Below, piece by piece: positions 13,592 through 15,252 of a stretch of 15,252 bases of DNA (position 1 is the stretch's first letter; each line of letters opens with the position of its first letter). The translations under genes were made by a program, and so were the position numbers. This DNA is from UBA1724 sp963611685 (GTDB lineage Bacteria > Verrucomicrobiota > Lentisphaeria > Oligosphaerales > Oligosphaeraceae). The stretch is from contig CAVDSU010000043.1 in the NCBI GenBank assembly GCA_963611685.1, forward strand, positions 1 through 15,252. Direction: 5' to 3'. The notes beneath the pieces are model-generated. The model saw nothing but the letters and a program-made list of their open reading frames with translations. It was not told the origin of the DNA and searched no databases.

Positions 13592-14734
13592 ATGCAGAAC
13601 AAGCTCATCTATGCCGCCAGCGAGAGCTGCCCGGATCTGTGGTACCTCACCGGCTTCGCAGCACCCGATCCCTTCCTGTATTTCCAGACCTGCGACCGAC
13701 GCGTCGCGGCAGTCAGCTGCCTGGAGCTGGGACGCGCCCAAAAGGAGTGCCACCCACAGGTGACCGTGGCCGACGTCCAGAGACTCCCCGAATTCTTCGG
13801 CATGGAGGACACGAATGAGCCCGGCGAACACTGGTTCGTGAAGCTGGTGCGAACGGTGTGCCGCGGCACCGGCGTCTGGGAATGGGAGGTCCCCGCCTCC
13901 TTCCCCCTGGCATTGGGAGACCTCCTGCGCAACAACGGCGTGAGCCTCACGACCGCGACCTCGCTGGCGCCGGAACGACAGGTGAAGAGCCCTCGCGAGA
14001 TCGAGGCGGTCCGCGCCGCAGAACGGCTGGCGGAGGCGGGACTCGCCCAGGCCGACGGAATGCTCCGCCAGTCCACCGTGGACGCCGAGGGATTCCTGGT
14101 TCTCGGCGGACACATCCTCACGGCCGAGGAGCTGCGCGGAGAGGTGGACGCCGCCATCGCCCGGAAGGGCGGGCTGGCGCAGGGGACCATCACCGCCCCC
14201 GGAGTCCAGGGCGCGGATCCCCACCAGTCCGGCACCGGCCCCCTGAGGGCGAATGAGCCCATCGTCATGGATATCTTCCCCCGCGATCAGCATACGGGAT
14301 ATTTCGGGGACCTGACGCGCACCCGCGTGAAGGGCAGGGCGCCCGACATCGTGAAGAAGGCATACCTGACCGTCCTGGAGGCACAGGAACACGCCCTGAA
14401 GAGCCTGCGCCCCGGCGTCACCGGAAAGGAGGTCCATGAGGCCGCGGCACGATACTTCGAGGAACAGGGATTCCCACGGCAACGCGACGAGGCCACCGGA
14501 CTCTACCGCGGTTTCTTCCATGGACTGGGACACTCCGTGGGACTCGAAATCCACGAGGGACCACACCTCTCCCCCGGAAACCCCACCCCCCTCGTGGCGG
14601 GAAACGTGGTCACCGTGGAACCCGGACTCTATGACCCCACCTGGGGAGGCATCCGCATCGAAGACACCGTCGCCATCACCCCCGACGGCATCGATAACCT
14701 CGCCGTCGCCCCAAAATTCCTGGAAATCGAGTAG
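13592..14734 (+). CDS. M24-family metallopeptidase (Xaa-Pro aminopeptidase/prolidase type)
   Basis: This 380-residue pita-bread-fold peptidase uses two metal ions. All five metal ligands are visible: D227 (VMDIFPR), D240 (GDLTRT), H314 (HGLGHSVGLEIHEGP), E343 (TVEPGLY) and E357 (GIRIEDTV). A non-catalytic N-terminal domain occupies about residues 1-130, as in PepP/PepQ. No signal peptide is seen, so it is cytoplasmic. Its ATG directly follows the znuB TAA, so it is almost certainly in the same transcript and probably depends on translational coupling. Placement after a zinc/manganese importer fits a metal-dependent enzyme, though M24 enzymes often prefer Mn or Co. Whether it removes Xaa-Pro N-terminally or splits dipeptides cannot be decided from sequence alone. 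It appears intact, with a stop followed by inverted repeats. Confidence 0.92.
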   Translation: MQNKLIYAASESCPDLWYLTGFAAPDPFLYFQTCDRRVAAVSCLELGRAQKECHPQVTVADVQRLPEFFGMEDTNEPGEHWFVKLVRTVCRGTGVWEWEVPASFPLALGDLLRNNGVSLTTATSLAPERQVKSPREIEAVRAAERLAEAGLAQADGMLRQSTVDAEGFLVLGGHILTAEELRGEVDAAIARKGGLAQGTITAPGVQGADPHQSGTGPLRANEPIVMDIFPRDQHTGYFGDLTRTRVKGRAPDIVKKAYLTVLEAQEHALKSLRPGVTGKEVHEAAARYFEEQGFPRQRDEATGLYRGFFHGLGHSVGLEIHEGPHLSPGNPTPLVAGNVVTVEPGLYDPTWGGIRIEDTVAITPDGIDNLAVAPKFLEIE

Positions 14735-14746
14735 AGGGAAAAATAC

Positions 14747-14875
14747 GAACCACGGAAGACTTTTTAACCACTGAAGGCACGGAAGCCGCTGGCGCGGACA
14801 CGGAAGCACACGGAGGGGTATTTTTTTATATCCTTTCCGTGTGCGGCGACAGCCGTTTCTGTGCATTCGGTGGTT
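14747..14875. repeat. Imperfect inverted repeat element 1 (ACCACGGAAG type)
   Basis: Left arm AACCACTGAAGGCACGGA (14766-14783) mirrors right arm TCTGTGCATTCGGTGGTT (14858-14875). Inside lies a stronger hairpin, GCACACGGA (14806-14814) with TCCGTGTGC (14836-14844), enclosing a T7 run (14821-14827). The element begins with GAACCACGGAAG 12 bases after the peptidase stop, so it could form the 3' end of that transcript. Similar ACCACGGAAG repeats recur in element 2. This is a repetitive intergenic element, not a gene. Confidence 0.8.
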
Positions 14876-14881
14876 GGTTAT

Positions 14882-14979
14882 GAACCACGGAAGGCACGGA
14901 AGATTTTTTTACCACTGAATACACAGAAAAAATACCCCTTCCGTGTCGGCGACAGCCGTTTCAGTGTCCTTCTGTGGTT
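14882..14979. repeat. Imperfect inverted repeat element 2 (ACCACGGAAG type)
   Basis: Left arm GAACCACGGAAGGCACGGAA (14882-14901) mirrors right arm TTCAGTGTCCTTCTGTGGTT (14960-14979). Shared with element 1 are the opening GAACCACGGAAG and the closing segment built on CGGCGACAGCCGTTT (14844-14858 there, 14946-14960 here), itself a CGGC-GACA-GCCG hairpin. It is shorter than element 1 (98 against 129 bases). It lies in a 518-bp region without a convincing gene. Confidence 0.8.
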
Positions 14980-15003
14980 AAAGAACTATTTTCTCGGGAG
15001 GGC

Positions 15004-15031
15004 TTGGTTTTTTCGAAAGTTTGGGGATAAT
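15004..15031 (+). promoter_or_regulatory. Candidate promoter in the right intergenic region
   Basis: TTGGTT (15004-15009) and GATAAT (15026-15031) are separated by 16 bases, in the only A+T-rich patch of the region. The -10 is close to consensus and the -35 is weak. It points toward the doubtful ORF start at 15141. A C10 run (15073-15082) lies downstream of it. Confidence 0.3.
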
Positions 15032-15140
15032 TTTAAGTGTGACGGGAAATCGGCGGTACATTGTTCGCCTTTCCCCCCCCCCACCACCCACACACTTTCA
15101 GGAAACCCCTCCCTTGATACAGGACGCCGCACAGCACAGC

Positions 15141-15252
15141 ATGAACACAAGCAAGAGCGCGACGCTTGAACGCGCCGCTCTCGGCGCGGAAAGCGGCGCG
15201 CTCCGCTTGCGCTCCGCTTGCGCTCCGCTTGCGCTCCGCTTGCGCTCCGCTT
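15141..15252 (+). CDS. Doubtful partial ORF at the right edge
   Basis: An ATG at 15141 opens a frame beginning MNTSKSATLERAALGAESG that stays open to the window end, 37 codons. Its later part is encoded by the 11-bp tandem repeat and is low-complexity Ala/Leu/Arg. There is no Shine-Dalgarno sequence before it, although a candidate promoter lies about 110 bases upstream. It may be a chance opening in repeat DNA; its function is not recognisable. Confidence 0.15.
   Translation, partial: MNTSKSATLERAALGAESGALRLRSACAPLALRLRSA
15171..15252. repeat. Hairpin and 11-bp tandem repeat GCGCTCCGCTT running off the edge
   Basis: A 7-bp hairpin, CGCGCCG/CGGCGCG (15171-15177 with 15182-15188), precedes five exact copies of GCGCTCCGCTT (15198-15208, 15209-15219, 15220-15230, 15231-15241, 15242-15252). 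The array is cut by the window end, so the copy number is unknown. No gene function is evident. Confidence 0.9.

Noticed and set aside
12557..14866. Minus-strand open frame of 769 codons
   Set aside because: It is antisense to znuC, znuB and the M24 peptidase. Its length is explained by GC-rich codon bias, and no domain is visible.
14861..15169. Plus-strand open frame of 102 codons in the right intergenic block
   Set aside because: It runs through inverted repeats, the candidate promoter and a C10 tract. There is no ribosome-binding site and no protein-like composition.

Overview
The window is a GC-rich bacterial chromosome segment with 12 well-supported protein genes, one doubtful ORF start at the right edge, and three repeat-rich intergenic blocks. 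No tRNA, rRNA, transposase, CRISPR array or phage gene was recognised. Two predicted outer-membrane-type lipoproteins and a TolC-family protein indicate a diderm. High GC, abundant imperfect inverted repeats built on ACCACGGAAG-like words, and families of 7-bp and 11-bp tandem repeats resemble intergenic DNA I associate with the PVC group (Lentisphaerota/Kiritimatiellota). That assignment is inference only.

Left block (1-706): two tandem 312-bp units that look identical, then a truncated third unit. Each unit has one 128-bp module (A) and two 92-bp modules (B). Inverse-orientation copies lie at 7489-7816. A 23-bp inverted repeat (707-729 and 7464-7486) sits at the gene-side edge of both arrays, so a ~6.8 kb gene block is framed by inverted homologous DNA.

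Minus-strand cluster (6549 down to 716, read right to left): rnc (RNase III), an inosine-uridine-type nucleoside hydrolase, a TolC-family lipoprotein, an HlyD/MacA-type adaptor lipoprotein and a MacB/LolD-type ABC ATPase. Gaps are 2 and 17 bp, and the last junction is a 4-bp ATGA overlap. The last three genes form a tripartite export system that lacks its membrane permease in this window. The permease may lie beyond the left repeat array.

Plus strand: efp (elongation factor P) diverges from rnc. Then come ~820 bp of repeats, hairpins and polypyrimidine heptamers (7238-8059). The next group is co-directional: a pair of short chromate-transporter-family genes (ATGA overlap), a YihY/BrkB-family membrane protein with an unusual Ala/Pro/Val-rich insert, a zinc/manganese-type ABC transporter (znuA-znuC-znuB order; Glu replaces the first His ligand in the binding protein, and the ATPase has a His/Cys-rich tail), and an M24 metallopeptidase that starts directly after the znuB stop. 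A metal-dependent peptidase at the end of a metal-uptake operon is a sensible physiological pairing.

Right block (14735-15252): two long imperfect inverted repeats, a candidate promoter, a C10 tract, and an 11-bp tandem repeat running off the window edge. I found no convincing new defence or biosynthetic system. The most unusual material is the repeat architecture and the variant zinc-transport proteins.
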